A stretch of DNA of 64,000 bases, taken from Amygdalobacter indicium. GTDB taxonomy: Bacteria; Bacillota; Clostridia; Saccharofermentanales; Fastidiosipilaceae. Position numbers and translations under genes: made by a program. The notes below the pieces were generated by a model, which was not told the DNA's origin, made no database searches, and worked only from the letters and a program-made list of their open reading frames with translations. This document shows, one piece after another, positions 9,704-19,417 of the stretch (position 1 is the stretch's first letter; every line of letters starts with the position of its first letter). The stretch lies in assembly GCF_029101545.1 (NCBI RefSeq), contig NZ_CP118866.1, positions 124,001 through 188,000 of the forward strand, in the 5' to 3' direction.

Positions 9704-10906
9704 ATGAAGATTTTGGTTATTAATGCCGGCAGTTCATCTTTGAAGTATCAATTGATGCGTTCGGAAGACGGCCATGTTTATGCGAAGGGTTTGTGCGAAC
9801 GGATCAGTATCGACGGCAGTCGAATTATTTACAAGAATGACCGAGGACAAGAGTTTACTCAAGATATGCCGATGCCGACTCACGCGGAAGCTATGCAGGC
9901 AGTTTTGGACGCTTTGCAATCGGCTGAGCACGGTGTAGTTAAAAGCTTGCAGGAAATTGATGCTATCGGTCATCGAGTGGTGCACGGCGGAGAAAAATTC
10001 AACAAGTCGGTTTTGATTGATCAGGAAGTGCTGAAAGCAATCGAAGATTGTATTCCGTTGGCACCTTTGCATAATCCGGCCAATTTGCTCGGTATCAAGG
10101 CTTGCCGCAAGATTTTGCCTAATGTGCCGCAAGTTGCAGTTTTTGATACGGCATTCCATCAGACGATGCCCGCCTGTGCTTATATGTACGGCGTTCCTTA
10201 CAAATATTATGAGAAATACGGTGTACGTCGTTACGGCTTCCATGGTACATCCCATCAGTTTGTCAGCGAACAGGCGGCTGAATATTTGCATAAGTCCCCG
10301 AAGGATTTGAAGATTGTAACTTGCCATCTGGGTAACGGTTCTTCTTTGGCAGCTGTGAAAAACGGTGTATGTGTCGATACAAGCATGGGCTTGACCCCGT
10401 TAGCCGGTGTTCCGATGGGAACTCGTTCCGGTGATATTGATCCGGCTGTCATTAAATATATGATGGATTGTGAACCGGATTTGAGTATTAAGGATGTCGA
10501 CCGTATTTTGAACAAAGAAAGCGGTATGTTGGGCATTTCCGGTATCGGCTCGGATTTCCGCGACTTGGGCACGGCCAAAGATAAAGGCGACAAGAGAGCG
10601 ACATTGGCTTTGGCTATGTTTGCTTATGCGGTGAGAAAATATATCGGCGCTTATGCCTTCGCTATGGGCGGTTTGGATTGCATCGTCTTTACAGCCGGTG
10701 TCGGTGAGCATGATGCGGATGTCCGGGAAATGGTTTGCCTGGGCCTGGAAAACTTCGGTGTGCAATTCGATTCGGCGAAAAATGCGAAAACGCACGGTTT
10801 GGCTGAAATCAGCTTACCGACCAGTCGAGTTAAAGTTTTGGTTATTCCTACTAATGAAGAGTTGAGAATCGCGCAGGATACGGCAAAATTAGTTAACGTG
10901 AAATGA
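9704..10906 (+). CDS. ackA: Acetate kinase
   Basis: Converts acetyl phosphate and ADP to acetate and ATP, the energy-yielding partner of pta. 400 residues. Seen: VINAGSSSLKYQL at residues 4-16, the GHRVVHGGEKF segment (about 89-99), FDTAFHQTMP (about 147) and HLGNGSSLAA (about 207), all ASKHA-fold signatures of this kinase. GAGGAAATGA ribosome site precedes the ATG. Confidence 0.98.
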   Translation: MKILVINAGSSSLKYQLMRSEDGHVYAKGLCERISIDGSRIIYKNDRGQEFTQDMPMPTHAEAMQAVLDALQSAEHGVVKSLQEIDAIGHRVVHGGEKFNKSVLIDQEVLKAIEDCIPLAPLHNPANLLGIKACRKILPNVPQVAVFDTAFHQTMPACAYMYGVPYKYYEKYGVRRYGFHGTSHQFVSEQAAEYLHKSPKDLKIVTCHLGNGSSLAAVKNGVCVDTSMGLTPLAGVPMGTRSGDIDPAVIKYMMDCEPDLSIKDVDRILNKESGMLGISGIGSDFRDLGTAKDKGDKRATLALAMFAYAVRKYIGAYAFAMGGLDCIVFTAGVGEHDADVREMVCLGLENFGVQFDSAKNAKTHGLAEISLPTSRVKVLVIPTNEELRIAQDTAKLVNVK

Positions 10907-10995
10907 TTTACGGACCTGATACCGGCTCTGTAATGAAAAAGTAGGGAAAATAAAACCTGTCCGACTGGACAAAGCGGAAGTTAACGCTTAATATC

Positions 10996-11040
10996 AAGAC
11001 TAGGTGTTTTTGCATTCGGCGGAGGCACCCAGTCTTTTTA
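10996..11040 (+). terminator. Terminator after ackA
   Basis: AAGACTAGGTG (10996-11006) pairs with CACCCAGTCTT (11026-11036) with a single mismatch, followed by T5. Confidence 0.75.
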
Positions 11041-11061
11041 TATTAAAACGGGGGCATTGAT

Positions 11062-12258
11062 ATGCAATATGATTTTACGAGCATAAATGACAGGCGGGCT
11101 ATAGGTTCGCGTAAGTGGAGCATTGTGCCGGATGAAGTCGATCCTTTGAATGATAAGATGTATCCATTGACGATTGCGGATATGGATTTTGCACCTGTAC
11201 CTGAAATCAAAACAGCTTTACAGTCCTTTGTAGGTCATAATATTTTAGGATATACAGCCCCGACGCCGTCTTATTTGCAGGCGGTGTGCGATTTTTTTGA
11301 AAAACAGCATCAAGTTACCTTGGATCCGGAGTGGATTGTTACTACCCCGGGCGTTGTGGCGGCATTAGCGGCGGCCGTACGCGCTTTTACCAGAGAGGGT
11401 GATAAAATTTTGATTTTTACGCCCGTTTATCCGCCGTTTTATCGTGTTATCAGAGAACAGGGAAGAGAAGTGGTTAAATGTCCGTTGGTGATTGCCCAGG
11501 ACGGCATGTATCATATGGATTTTGCCAATCTGGAATCTTTGCTCAGTCGGGAAAATATTAAGTTGTTATTTGTCTGCAATCCCCATAATCCCGCCGGCAG
11601 AGTCTGGACAGCAACGGATTTAAGCCGCTTGGCGAAGTTGGCGCAGGAGAATAATTGTATGGTAATCAGTGATGAAATCCATGCCGATTTAACCTATCCG
11701 GATATTGCGCATACCATGTATTTTAAGGCTTTGACGGATTTTACGGAGGCGGCGATGGTTTGCACGTCGGCAGCCAAAGCTTTTAATATTCCCGGTTTAC
11801 AGACTTCCAATATTTTTATCCCCCGCTCGGATTTGCGGGAAAAGTTCCAAAACGAACTGGCGGCCTCCGGTATTCAGCCGGCTAATATCTTAGGCTTGTA
11901 TGCGACGGAAGTTGCTTATACGCAGGCTTTACCTTGGCGGGAGGAAGTATTGCAGGTCATCAAAACCAATTACAATTTAGTGCGTGATTTTTTTGCCAAT
12001 TTGGATAATCGCTTCGAAGTTATGCCGGTACAAGCGTCTTTTTTGGCTTGGGTTAATTGTGCCAAGTTCGGCGTGAAAAGAGAGCAACTTGAGGCAGTGT
12101 TCCGGGCTGTTTGCTTCTTTGTAGCTGACGGTGCGGATTTCGGCAGTGAAGGAGATTATTATTTCCGTCTTAATTTCGGCTTACCGACAGCGGAGTTACA
12201 AGCCTGTTTGGATAATTTTGCTGAAAAAATCTCACCTTACCTGCACAGCATCGAATGA
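11062..12258 (+). CDS. PatB/MalY-type PLP aminotransferase (C-S lyase)
   Basis: Fold-type I PLP enzyme of the MalY/PatB group, whose studied members cleave cystathionine or other cysteine conjugates. 398 residues. Seen: N-terminal YDFTSINDRRAIGSRKW as in PatB, CNPHNPAGRVW (about 172-182), SDEIHADLTYP with the PLP-contacting Asp (about 208) and the Schiff-base Lys in SAAKAFNIPG (about residue 238). ATGA overlap or close coupling with the methyltransferase downstream. Actual substrate is not shown by sequence. Confidence 0.88.
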   Translation: MQYDFTSINDRRAIGSRKWSIVPDEVDPLNDKMYPLTIADMDFAPVPEIKTALQSFVGHNILGYTAPTPSYLQAVCDFFEKQHQVTLDPEWIVTTPGVVAALAAAVRAFTREGDKILIFTPVYPPFYRVIREQGREVVKCPLVIAQDGMYHMDFANLESLLSRENIKLLFVCNPHNPAGRVWTATDLSRLAKLAQENNCMVISDEIHADLTYPDIAHTMYFKALTDFTEAAMVCTSAAKAFNIPGLQTSNIFIPRSDLREKFQNELAASGIQPANILGLYATEVAYTQALPWREEVLQVIKTNYNLVRDFFANLDNRFEVMPVQASFLAWVNCAKFGVKREQLEAVFRAVCFFVADGADFGSEGDYYFRLNFGLPTAELQACLDNFAEKISPYLHSIE

Positions 12259-12278
12259 GTGCCGAACCGGGGAGAACT

Positions 12279-13634
12279 ATGGAACTTAAATTCAACGGTA
12301 AAATTAAAACCGCCAAGCTGCCCGGACAAAAGCGGCCGGCAGAGCAAGCTGTTTTGCGGATGCCGACTTTGATGGGCGTCGAAAGCGCGTGTAAACAGGA
12401 ATTGACAGCTTTAGGCTTTGAGGCGGCGCAAATTACTGTGAGTGATGCTTCAGTTGCCCTGACTGTGCCGTGGGAAGAGATGCCTGCGGCCGTAGCGGCG
12501 TTGAATTTGAATTTGCGGACGGCGGAGCGGGTATTGCTGCACCTTATCGATTTTAATGTGCAAAATTTTGCCGATTTTATTGCTGCAGTAGACGCTGTTC
12601 CTTTTGAAAAGTATCTGGACCCCGGTTATTTTATAGATATTGTCGGTTACAGCCGAGACTCAAAATTAAGCAGTGTGCCGGCTTTACAGCGCCTGTTGAA
12701 AAAAGCGGTAATTAAGCGCTTGCAGAATTATTCTCCGGCAGCAGAGACTTGTAATGTTAACGGAATTTGGGAAGAAAATCGCAATCTCGGGTCTGACCGT
12801 TTGCAATTCAGTTTGGTGCGGGATAAGTTTTCTCTTGATCTGGATACAAGCGGTGAAGCTTTATATAAACGTTCCTATCGTCCTTTGAACCATCCGGCGC
12901 CGATTCGGGAAACTTTGGCGGCGGCAATTTTATATTTTGCCCACTTTCTGCCGAATTGTGAGAATTATCGGGAAGTGCTGTTCGATCCGGTTTGCGGTTC
13001 CGGCACCTTTCTGATTGAGGCGGCTTTGTTATTGACGCATACGGCACCCGGGTTGAAGCGTGCTTTTCGGGCGGAAAAGATGCGCTTGGTGGGCGAGAAT
13101 GTATTTTTGCAGGCAAGGAAAGAAGCTGAGAGCCGTTCATATTTGTATGCACCGCCTGTTGCCCAACAGCCTTTATATAATTTGTTGTTCGGGGCGGATA
13201 TAGATAAGAGAGCTCTTAAATCGGCGCAGGAAAATGCTCAAAGAGCCGGAGTAAGTTCGTATATCAATTGGATGTGTGCAGATTTAACGGCTTATGCCTC
13301 AGGCGGCATTATGCCGTTCCCGCAAGTGCAGGAGGCGGAACGGGTGCTTGTGCTGGCTAATCCTCCTTATGGTGAGAGATTAGGGGATGAGGTGCAGGTT
13401 GCCCGGCTGCATAGGGCGTTTAAGCAGCTTTTGTTCCAAAAAAAGGAAGCGTCTGTCGCTGCTGCAACTGCGCAGGAACGTCGACAGCATAATTACTATG
13501 AATTAAAAAAGAAATATCGCTTTTCTCTAATTACGCACTGTGCGGATTTGGAGAAACAATTATCTTGCAAAGCGAATAAACGGCGTAAGCTTTATAACGG
13601 TATGCTGCCATGCACTTTGTATCAATATTTTTAA
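12279..13634 (+). CDS. THUMP-domain 23S rRNA methyltransferase, RlmL/YpsC-like
   Basis: SAM-dependent guanine-N2 methyltransferase of rRNA. 451 residues: an N-terminal THUMP-like region (about 15-170), then a Rossmann methyltransferase with DPVCGSGTF (about 236) and the catalytic NPPYGERLGD (about 361). The ATG at 12279 follows GGGGAG by five bases; an in-frame ATG at 12255 overlaps the previous stop as ATGA and is the alternative. The C-terminal part contains an extra Lys/Ala-rich stretch. Its end overlaps the histidine kinase start by 25 bp. Confidence 0.88.
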   Translation: MELKFNGKIKTAKLPGQKRPAEQAVLRMPTLMGVESACKQELTALGFEAAQITVSDASVALTVPWEEMPAAVAALNLNLRTAERVLLHLIDFNVQNFADFIAAVDAVPFEKYLDPGYFIDIVGYSRDSKLSSVPALQRLLKKAVIKRLQNYSPAAETCNVNGIWEENRNLGSDRLQFSLVRDKFSLDLDTSGEALYKRSYRPLNHPAPIRETLAAAILYFAHFLPNCENYREVLFDPVCGSGTFLIEAALLLTHTAPGLKRAFRAEKMRLVGENVFLQARKEAESRSYLYAPPVAQQPLYNLLFGADIDKRALKSAQENAQRAGVSSYINWMCADLTAYASGGIMPFPQVQEAERVLVLANPPYGERLGDEVQVARLHRAFKQLLFQKKEASVAAATAQERRQHNYYELKKKYRFSLITHCADLEKQLSCKANKRRKLYNGMLPCTLYQYF

Positions 13635-15337
13635 GGAAGCGGCAAGGTAAGGGAAATTCCCGGCCGGATACGTTTTATAAACAATTGCAGGGCCGGCTTT
13701 TGCAGCATATTCTTCAAAGAATTCTGCAAATTGAAGCGGCGATGCTGCTGGTTATTGTCGGCATTGTTTCTACTTATATTATTCACTATTGCAATCAACT
13801 TAATTATAAAGTTGCCGGAGAAATGAATTCAACTTTGCAGAATTATCAGGAGCTGTTGGAGTTTGCAGCCGAGCTTAACAGCGGTAATTTAAGCCGTGTT
13901 TCCAGTACTTTTCAACATGACGTTATGGAAAAATACAGCAGTTTACAACGCTGCCTGAAAGTGCGCGGAGATTTGTATTTTTTGGATGCTGCCGGTAAGC
14001 CGTACATAAGCAATATGGGATATGTCCGGGAAGAAGAACAGGAAGAGTTGATGAGGCAATGGCATTTTATGAGTCAAGCTTCTCATCGTTCCAAGACTTT
14101 AGTCAGCGGCATTTCCCGCAGTTATCCGCATTCACTTTGGTTGGCATATTATACAAAGGACAATTTTAATCATGTTAAAACTGATGTTTTACTGCGAATA
14201 AAGGCGGAATATTTAAGTCGCCTGTTTGAAACGCAGCCGGTACAAGCTTTACTTGTACAACAAGACGATTGGGCTTTAGCTCCGAACAGTACGAAAGTGC
14301 TGGATGCTATCAATCAACTGCCTGTTGAGCTCAGTACGCGCGGCTTGAAATTTTGGCGCGGACGTTTTTATTATGTTTGCTATATACCGCTGACAGCTTT
14401 CGGTTTACGAGTTTATACCATGTGGGAAGTAACAACTTTTATCCGCTTTTTACTGGTAATTGCTGTAACAAGCGCCTTATTGCTGTTGCTGCTGTATTAT
14501 CTCAGTTTACGTAATTCCCGTTGCCTGGCGCAGGAGTTTGCGGCAGATATTGTAACGCTGAAAGAAGCCCTCGCGCAGGCGGAAAAAGGGAATTTGGAGC
14601 ATACGTTGACGATTGACAGCAGTTTGGAAATGCAGGCTATCGGTCACGCTTATAATCAACTTTTATTAGGCTTTAAGCGCCAATTACAGGAAAATGCTCA
14701 ATTGGAGCGGATTGTGGCGAATGAGCAAATTAAGCAATTAGGCAGTCAATTTACAAATCATTTTTTATTCAACACATTGGATAATATTTACTATATGTGT
14801 CGAATTTCGCCCGACCTGGCGGAAATGATGGTCCTGAACTTGGCCAAGCTTTTACGTTACAACACGCACAGTCCGAATGAGAAGGTCACTTTGGCTGAAG
14901 ACGGGCAATATATTCGCTTATATCTGGAGATTATAAAAGTCCGTTTTCATGATGCCTTTGATTATGCTGTTACTATAGATAAAGAAGTTGAAGACTGTTT
15001 ACTGCCTAAATTATTATTACAACCGATAATTGAAAATGCAATAAAATACGGTCGGCAGACGCAAACGGCATTACAGCTGCAATTAAGTGCACAATTGCAG
15101 GACGGCAAGGTAGTCTTAATTTGCCGGGATAACGGTCCGGGAATAAGTGAGGATAAGCTCGGATTATTACAAAAAGATTTAGTTGCCGCCGAAAATTACA
15201 GTCGCCATCTGGGCCTGTATAATGTTGCCAGAAGAGTTGCTTTGACGTATGGTAAAGGATATGGCATACAATTGCATAATAAAAACGGTTTGGAAGTTAA
15301 AGTGACGATAAAAGCGGAGTATGAGGCGCAGGATTAA
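13610..15337 (+). CDS. Sensor histidine kinase, YesM/LytS type
   Basis: Membrane sensor kinase of a two-component system. 575 residues: a transmembrane helix near 43-62, an extracellular sensor of about 215 residues, a second helix near 280-300, a HAMP-like linker, then the His_kinase domain with NHFLFNTLDNIYYM (phospho-acceptor His about 385) and a HATPase with IIENAIKYG and DNGPGIS. The N-terminal start is uncertain: the ATG lies inside the end of the preceding gene without a clear ribosome site. The stop overlaps the regulator start (TAATG), so kinase and regulator are coupled. Confidence 0.88.
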   Translation: MHFVSIFLRKRQGKGNSRPDTFYKQLQGRLLQHILQRILQIEAAMLLVIVGIVSTYIIHYCNQLNYKVAGEMNSTLQNYQELLEFAAELNSGNLSRVSSTFQHDVMEKYSSLQRCLKVRGDLYFLDAAGKPYISNMGYVREEEQEELMRQWHFMSQASHRSKTLVSGISRSYPHSLWLAYYTKDNFNHVKTDVLLRIKAEYLSRLFETQPVQALLVQQDDWALAPNSTKVLDAINQLPVELSTRGLKFWRGRFYYVCYIPLTAFGLRVYTMWEVTTFIRFLLVIAVTSALLLLLLYYLSLRNSRCLAQEFAADIVTLKEALAQAEKGNLEHTLTIDSSLEMQAIGHAYNQLLLGFKRQLQENAQLERIVANEQIKQLGSQFTNHFLFNTLDNIYYMCRISPDLAEMMVLNLAKLLRYNTHSPNEKVTLAEDGQYIRLYLEIIKVRFHDAFDYAVTIDKEVEDCLLPKLLLQPIIENAIKYGRQTQTALQLQLSAQLQDGKVVLICRDNGPGISEDKLGLLQKDLVAAENYSRHLGLYNVARRVALTYGKGYGIQLHNKNGLEVKVTIKAEYEAQD

Positions 15338-16086
15338 TGGCGGATAATTTACGAATTGTTATAGTCGAAGACGAATATTATGTCCGTAAAGGCCTGATAA
15401 ATTCTTTCCCTTGGCGAGATATGGGCTGTGAAATAGTCGGTGAAGCCGATAATGGAGCCAATGGCTTAAAAGTAATTATGGAGCAGCAGCCTCATTTGGT
15501 AATCGCCGATATTGAAATGCCCCTGTTGGACGGAATCTCGATGGTAGAACAGCTCATAAAACAGGGATATAAAGGTGAATATATCTTTTTAACTTCACAT
15601 CAGAATTTTTCCTATGTTTATCGAGCTTTGAAGTTGGAAGTTGTCGATTATTTGCTGAAGCCTTTCAAAAACGAAGAATTACAGAGCAATTTGGAAAAAG
15701 TTAAGGTCAAAGTCGGTTTGAATCAAACGGCAGTACAGGAAACTGTTGTTGATGAAATTAATTTCAAGAATACGCTTATTCGTCAAGCTGTTTTGTATGT
15801 CAGAGAGAATTATGCGCAGGAAATTACAAGCAACAGTGTTGCGGAACATCTGAATATCAGCAGTGCTTACTTCTGCCGCACTTTCAAAAAAGAAACAGGC
15901 TACACCTTTGGGCACTATCTTGCATATTATCGGATTCATAAGGCGGCGCATTTACTGCAGGACAGTGATATGCGGATTAGTGAAGTTGCTGCAGCCTGCG
16001 GTATCGCTGATAGTAATTATTTTTCTCAAATATTCAAAAAAATTAAGGGCGTTACGCCGAAGGAATATCAAAGCAATAGGAACTAA
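15337..16086 (+). CDS. Response regulator, YesN/AraC type
   Basis: DNA-binding partner of the preceding kinase. 249 residues: receiver domain with acidic pair near residue 10-12, phospho-Asp in VIADIEMPLLDG (about residue 58) and Lys in LLKPFKN (about 108), then a C-terminal AraC double helix-turn-helix (about 145-249) with IADSNYFSQIFKK and GVTPKEYQ. Its likely target is the transport operon starting 205 bp downstream, as is usual for this arrangement; that is inference. Confidence 0.92.
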   Translation: MADNLRIVIVEDEYYVRKGLINSFPWRDMGCEIVGEADNGANGLKVIMEQQPHLVIADIEMPLLDGISMVEQLIKQGYKGEYIFLTSHQNFSYVYRALKLEVVDYLLKPFKNEELQSNLEKVKVKVGLNQTAVQETVVDEINFKNTLIRQAVLYVRENYAQEITSNSVAEHLNISSAYFCRTFKKETGYTFGHYLAYYRIHKAAHLLQDSDMRISEVAAACGIADSNYFSQIFKKIKGVTPKEYQSNRN

Positions 16087-16290
16087 AAATATCTATTTGT
16101 GCAAAATAAACAAAATGCAGGAGCCAAATTTGTAATAATTAGCTGATAAGAACAAAAAGAAGTCATTTTTTTCGAGAAAATTGTCAAAATTATTAGAGTC
16201 GTATAAATCCTTTTTTTCTATACTGATAGTGTAAAAGTTAATAACAGTGAAGTTTTTAATTTCACCGAACAGAAGAGAGAAGGAACATTT

Positions 16291-17481
16291 ATGAAAAGAT
16301 TGTGCAGTGCCTTATTAAGTATAATTCTTTTGACGACGTTGACAGCTTGTCAACAAGGTGGGAAAAGTGCGGAGAAAGAGGATAAAGACAGCCGCCTTGC
16401 AGATAATATGAAATTAACGGAGTTAGTAGAAGCGGCACAGAAAGAAGCCAAGGCCGATAACGCCGGTGAATTTATGGTTTATGCTCCTACGAGTCGGATT
16501 GAAAAGGCGATGAAGGCTTTTACGGAGGCCTACGGTATTAAAGGTTCCGTTTATCATGAAAGCGGGCAGGATTTGTATACCAAGTTGACCACGGAATTGG
16601 AAGCCAAGAGCAAAACGACGGCCGATGTGGCTTTTTTGCAGGATGCCTATCTTTTGCAAACACAAATGCGCAATTATAATTATGTCGTTAACTATGTTCC
16701 GAAAGATTTAGCCGATAAGATTAAAGAGGCGGAGAAAAAACCTTTAGTTTGCTACTATTACAATAAGTTGTTTATTTACAATAATAAAGACGGAGCCAAA
16801 GGTGTCACCAATGTATGGGAACTGACAGAAGCTGCATACAAGGGCAAAATTTTCATGAAAGATTTGAGTAAGGAGTCGGTTAATAAGAATTTCCTGGCTA
16901 TGTTGACCAAACCTGAAATTGCCGACAAATTGAAGAAGGCATATAAAGAGCATTTCCAAAAAGAGATTAAGTTGGACGAAGATTGCCCTAACGCCGGTTA
17001 TCAATTCGTGAAAAATTTCTTGCCTAATGTCAGCTATGGTACGGGTGACGGCGATATAGCAACGGATTTGTCCAACGGCAACGGCAATAATTACGGCCTT
17101 ATTGTTTTCTCGAAATTGCGTGATGACAGTGTTAATCAGAAAAATCTGACAGTTAATGCCTTGAATAAACAGGAAATTAATCCGTTCAGCGGTTTCATGT
17201 ATCCGATGTATTTACAAATAATAAAAAATACGGATCGTCCTTATACGGCAAGATTATTTATTCATTTTATGATGTCGAAAGAAGGCTTTGAAGCAGCTTT
17301 CCATACTAAAGCCAAGGATATCGGCACATATTCCGGCAATAGCGAAATCAATTGCCTGAAGGGCGATCAGAATCTTGATTTTTGGAAGAAATGTTTGACA
17401 ACCGAAGACCCGGAATATTTAGCTAAAGCATATGGTGAAGGTGTTCTGGATTTCATTACAATGGCTGCAAGCAAGCATTAA
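16291..17481 (+). CDS. ABC importer substrate-binding lipoprotein (Fbp/Afu-like)
   Basis: Periplasmic-binding-type lipoprotein anchored outside the membrane. 396 residues. The signal peptide ends in a lipobox (LTAC, Cys about residue 20). The mature part has the YAPTSRIEKAMKAF start of family 1/6 solute-binding proteins related to FbpA and AfuA. The classical two adjacent iron-binding tyrosines of FbpA are not obvious to me. GAGAGAAGGA ribosome site. Followed by a perfect stem-loop, then permease and ATPase. Substrate may be iron or a phosphorylated organic compound. Confidence 0.82.
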   Translation: MKRLCSALLSIILLTTLTACQQGGKSAEKEDKDSRLADNMKLTELVEAAQKEAKADNAGEFMVYAPTSRIEKAMKAFTEAYGIKGSVYHESGQDLYTKLTTELEAKSKTTADVAFLQDAYLLQTQMRNYNYVVNYVPKDLADKIKEAEKKPLVCYYYNKLFIYNNKDGAKGVTNVWELTEAAYKGKIFMKDLSKESVNKNFLAMLTKPEIADKLKKAYKEHFQKEIKLDEDCPNAGYQFVKNFLPNVSYGTGDGDIATDLSNGNGNNYGLIVFSKLRDDSVNQKNLTVNALNKQEINPFSGFMYPMYLQIIKNTDRPYTARLFIHFMMSKEGFEAAFHTKAKDIGTYSGNSEINCLKGDQNLDFWKKCLTTEDPEYLAKAYGEGVLDFITMAASKH

Positions 17482-17495
17482 TAGCTGTCAATTAA

Positions 17496-17527
17496 GGACA
17501 AGGAAGAAAGGTTGTACTTCCTTGTCC
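17496..17527 (+). promoter_or_regulatory. Intercistronic stem-loop after the binding-protein gene
   Basis: GGACAAGGAAG (17496-17506) pairs perfectly with 17517-17527. There is no T-run after it, so it looks like an mRNA-stabilising or partial-termination hairpin that keeps the binding protein more abundant than the permease, as known for many ABC importers. Confidence 0.7.
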
Positions 17528-17616
17528 GTTATTAACCGGAAACCAAGCGAAAAAGTAAGCGGAAAAGCGTAACTTTGCTTTTTTCGGCACTATTTAAAGA
17601 TACCAGGGAGATATAC

Positions 17617-19416
17617 ATGAAAAAATTTAGGCATCGCCTGAAAGCATTTATCGCTCAGCCGGCCAATATTATATTGATTATTTTTGCTGTAGCGTTAACT
17701 TTACTGACACTTTATCCCTTGATGGAATTGTTATACAACACCTTTGTAATTAATGCGACAGATGCGGCCGTCTTTGTCGATTTGAAAAGGGGTATGCTCA
17801 GTTTGCGCAGCTGGCAAAAAATCTTATTTACAGCCGCCAATAAGTACAGTTTAATTAATTTTTATCGTCCGTTGGGCAACTCTTTGTTGTATGCGGTCTT
17901 ATCGGCAATATTTGCTTTAATCTTCGGCGGTACTGTAGCTTGGTTGATTACTCGCAGTAATCTTAAAGCTAAGTCTTTTATCTCGGCAGCTTTCGTTTTT
18001 CCTTATATTTTGCCGTCTTGGACGCTGGCTTTATTTTGGATTAACATGTTTCGCAATCCTAATGTAGGCATAGGCGTTCCGGGATTTATTTATTCCTTGA
18101 CCGGTTGGAGTGCACCGTCCTGGTTTGTTTACGGCTTGTTTCCACTGGTCATTGTCAGCGGCCTGCATTATGCTCCTTTTGCCTATATTTTTATAGGTGG
18201 TATTTTGCGCAATATGGATGCCAATCTGGAAGAAGCGGCCACCGTTTTGAAAACCCCGAGGCGGCGAATTTTTACCGCAATAACTTTGCCGATTGTCAAA
18301 CCGGCGGTTTTATCTACATTTTTGTTAGTATTCGCCAGTGTTATGGGTTCTTATGCTGTCCCGGTTTATTTAGGCTCGCCGGTGGGCTTTTTCGTGCTGA
18401 CGACCAAGATGAAGATGTTACAGACAACAGCTGTAGGACAAGCTTATATTATTGCTACAATTATGGTTATGAGCGGTTCAACCGTTTTACTTTTGAATAA
18501 TTTACTTGTCGGCAAAAGACAATCTTATACAACGATTACCGGCAAATCGTCGCAGATATCTTTGGTTAATTTGAAATCCGGCAGATATATAATTGCGGCT
18601 TTGCTGTGCGTGTTGATGGTCTTTACCTGCATATTACCTTTAATTTCCTTCGCTTTGGAGTCGATAATTATTAAAGCCGGTGATTATTCCTTCGCCAACA
18701 TGACTTTAAATTATTGGATCGGCAGAAGCGGCAGCGTCTCCAGTCTGGCAGGCGGTTCTTCCGGTATTTTGCTGGATAATTTGGTCTGGCAGGCGGGAAA
18801 AAATTCCTTGCTGTTATCAGTTGTTTGTGCTGTTTTAGCCGGCAGCTTCGGTTTAATTATCGGTTACGCCGTTGTCCGTAAGAAAAACACCCGTTTGGCG
18901 AACTTTGTCAGCGGTATGTCCTTTTTCCCTTACTTAATACCGTCAATGGCATTCAGCGCAATTTACTTGGCAATTTCCACCCAATTTTCTTTCTTGGCTA
19001 ACTCCTTCTTACTTTTAGCCTTGGTAGGAACTGTGAAATACTTGCCTTTTGCTTCGCGCTCCGGTATTAACTCCATGCTGCAACTTTCCAAAGAAATTGA
19101 AGAGGCGGCGTTGGTCTACGGCGTATCGTGGCCGAAACGTATGGTGAAAATTATTATGCCGATACAAAAGGCGGCGATAATTTCAGGATTCTTATTACCT
19201 TTTGTTTCGTGCATGCGGGAGCTGTCACTCTTTGTCATGCTGACAAGTGCGAAGACGCAAACTTTGACAACAATATTGATGGCTTACAGCGAAAAAGGCG
19301 CAAGTCAATATGGTAATGCAATCAACTTATTAATAATAATTCTTGTGCTTGTAATTAACTTTGCCGTCAATAAATTGACAGGCGCATCAATAGATAAAGG
19401 TATTGGAGGAAATTGA
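17617..19416 (+). CDS. ABC importer permease, fused two-domain (ThiP/AfuB-like)
   Basis: Integral membrane permease carrying both binding-protein-dependent transport domains in one 599-residue chain. About 12 transmembrane segments. Two EAA loops are visible: EEAATVLKTPRRRIFTAITL (about 205) and EEAALVYGVSWPKRMVKII (about 495). The ATG at 17617 has AGGGAGAT upstream. One base separates its stop from the ATPase start region. The fused form is typical of iron (Fbp), thiamine and hexose-phosphate/phosphonate importers. Confidence 0.9.
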   Translation: MKKFRHRLKAFIAQPANIILIIFAVALTLLTLYPLMELLYNTFVINATDAAVFVDLKRGMLSLRSWQKILFTAANKYSLINFYRPLGNSLLYAVLSAIFALIFGGTVAWLITRSNLKAKSFISAAFVFPYILPSWTLALFWINMFRNPNVGIGVPGFIYSLTGWSAPSWFVYGLFPLVIVSGLHYAPFAYIFIGGILRNMDANLEEAATVLKTPRRRIFTAITLPIVKPAVLSTFLLVFASVMGSYAVPVYLGSPVGFFVLTTKMKMLQTTAVGQAYIIATIMVMSGSTVLLLNNLLVGKRQSYTTITGKSSQISLVNLKSGRYIIAALLCVLMVFTCILPLISFALESIIIKAGDYSFANMTLNYWIGRSGSVSSLAGGSSGILLDNLVWQAGKNSLLLSVVCAVLAGSFGLIIGYAVVRKKNTRLANFVSGMSFFPYLIPSMAFSAIYLAISTQFSFLANSFLLLALVGTVKYLPFASRSGINSMLQLSKEIEEAALVYGVSWPKRMVKIIMPIQKAAIISGFLLPFVSCMRELSLFVMLTSAKTQTLTTILMAYSEKGASQYGNAINLLIIILVLVINFAVNKLTGASIDKGIGGN

Positions 19417-19417
19417 A

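Noticed and set aside
9734..10327. 197-codon minus-strand frame inside ackA
   Set aside because: Shadow of a strongly conserved gene; no ribosome site and Cys/His/Arg-rich composition.
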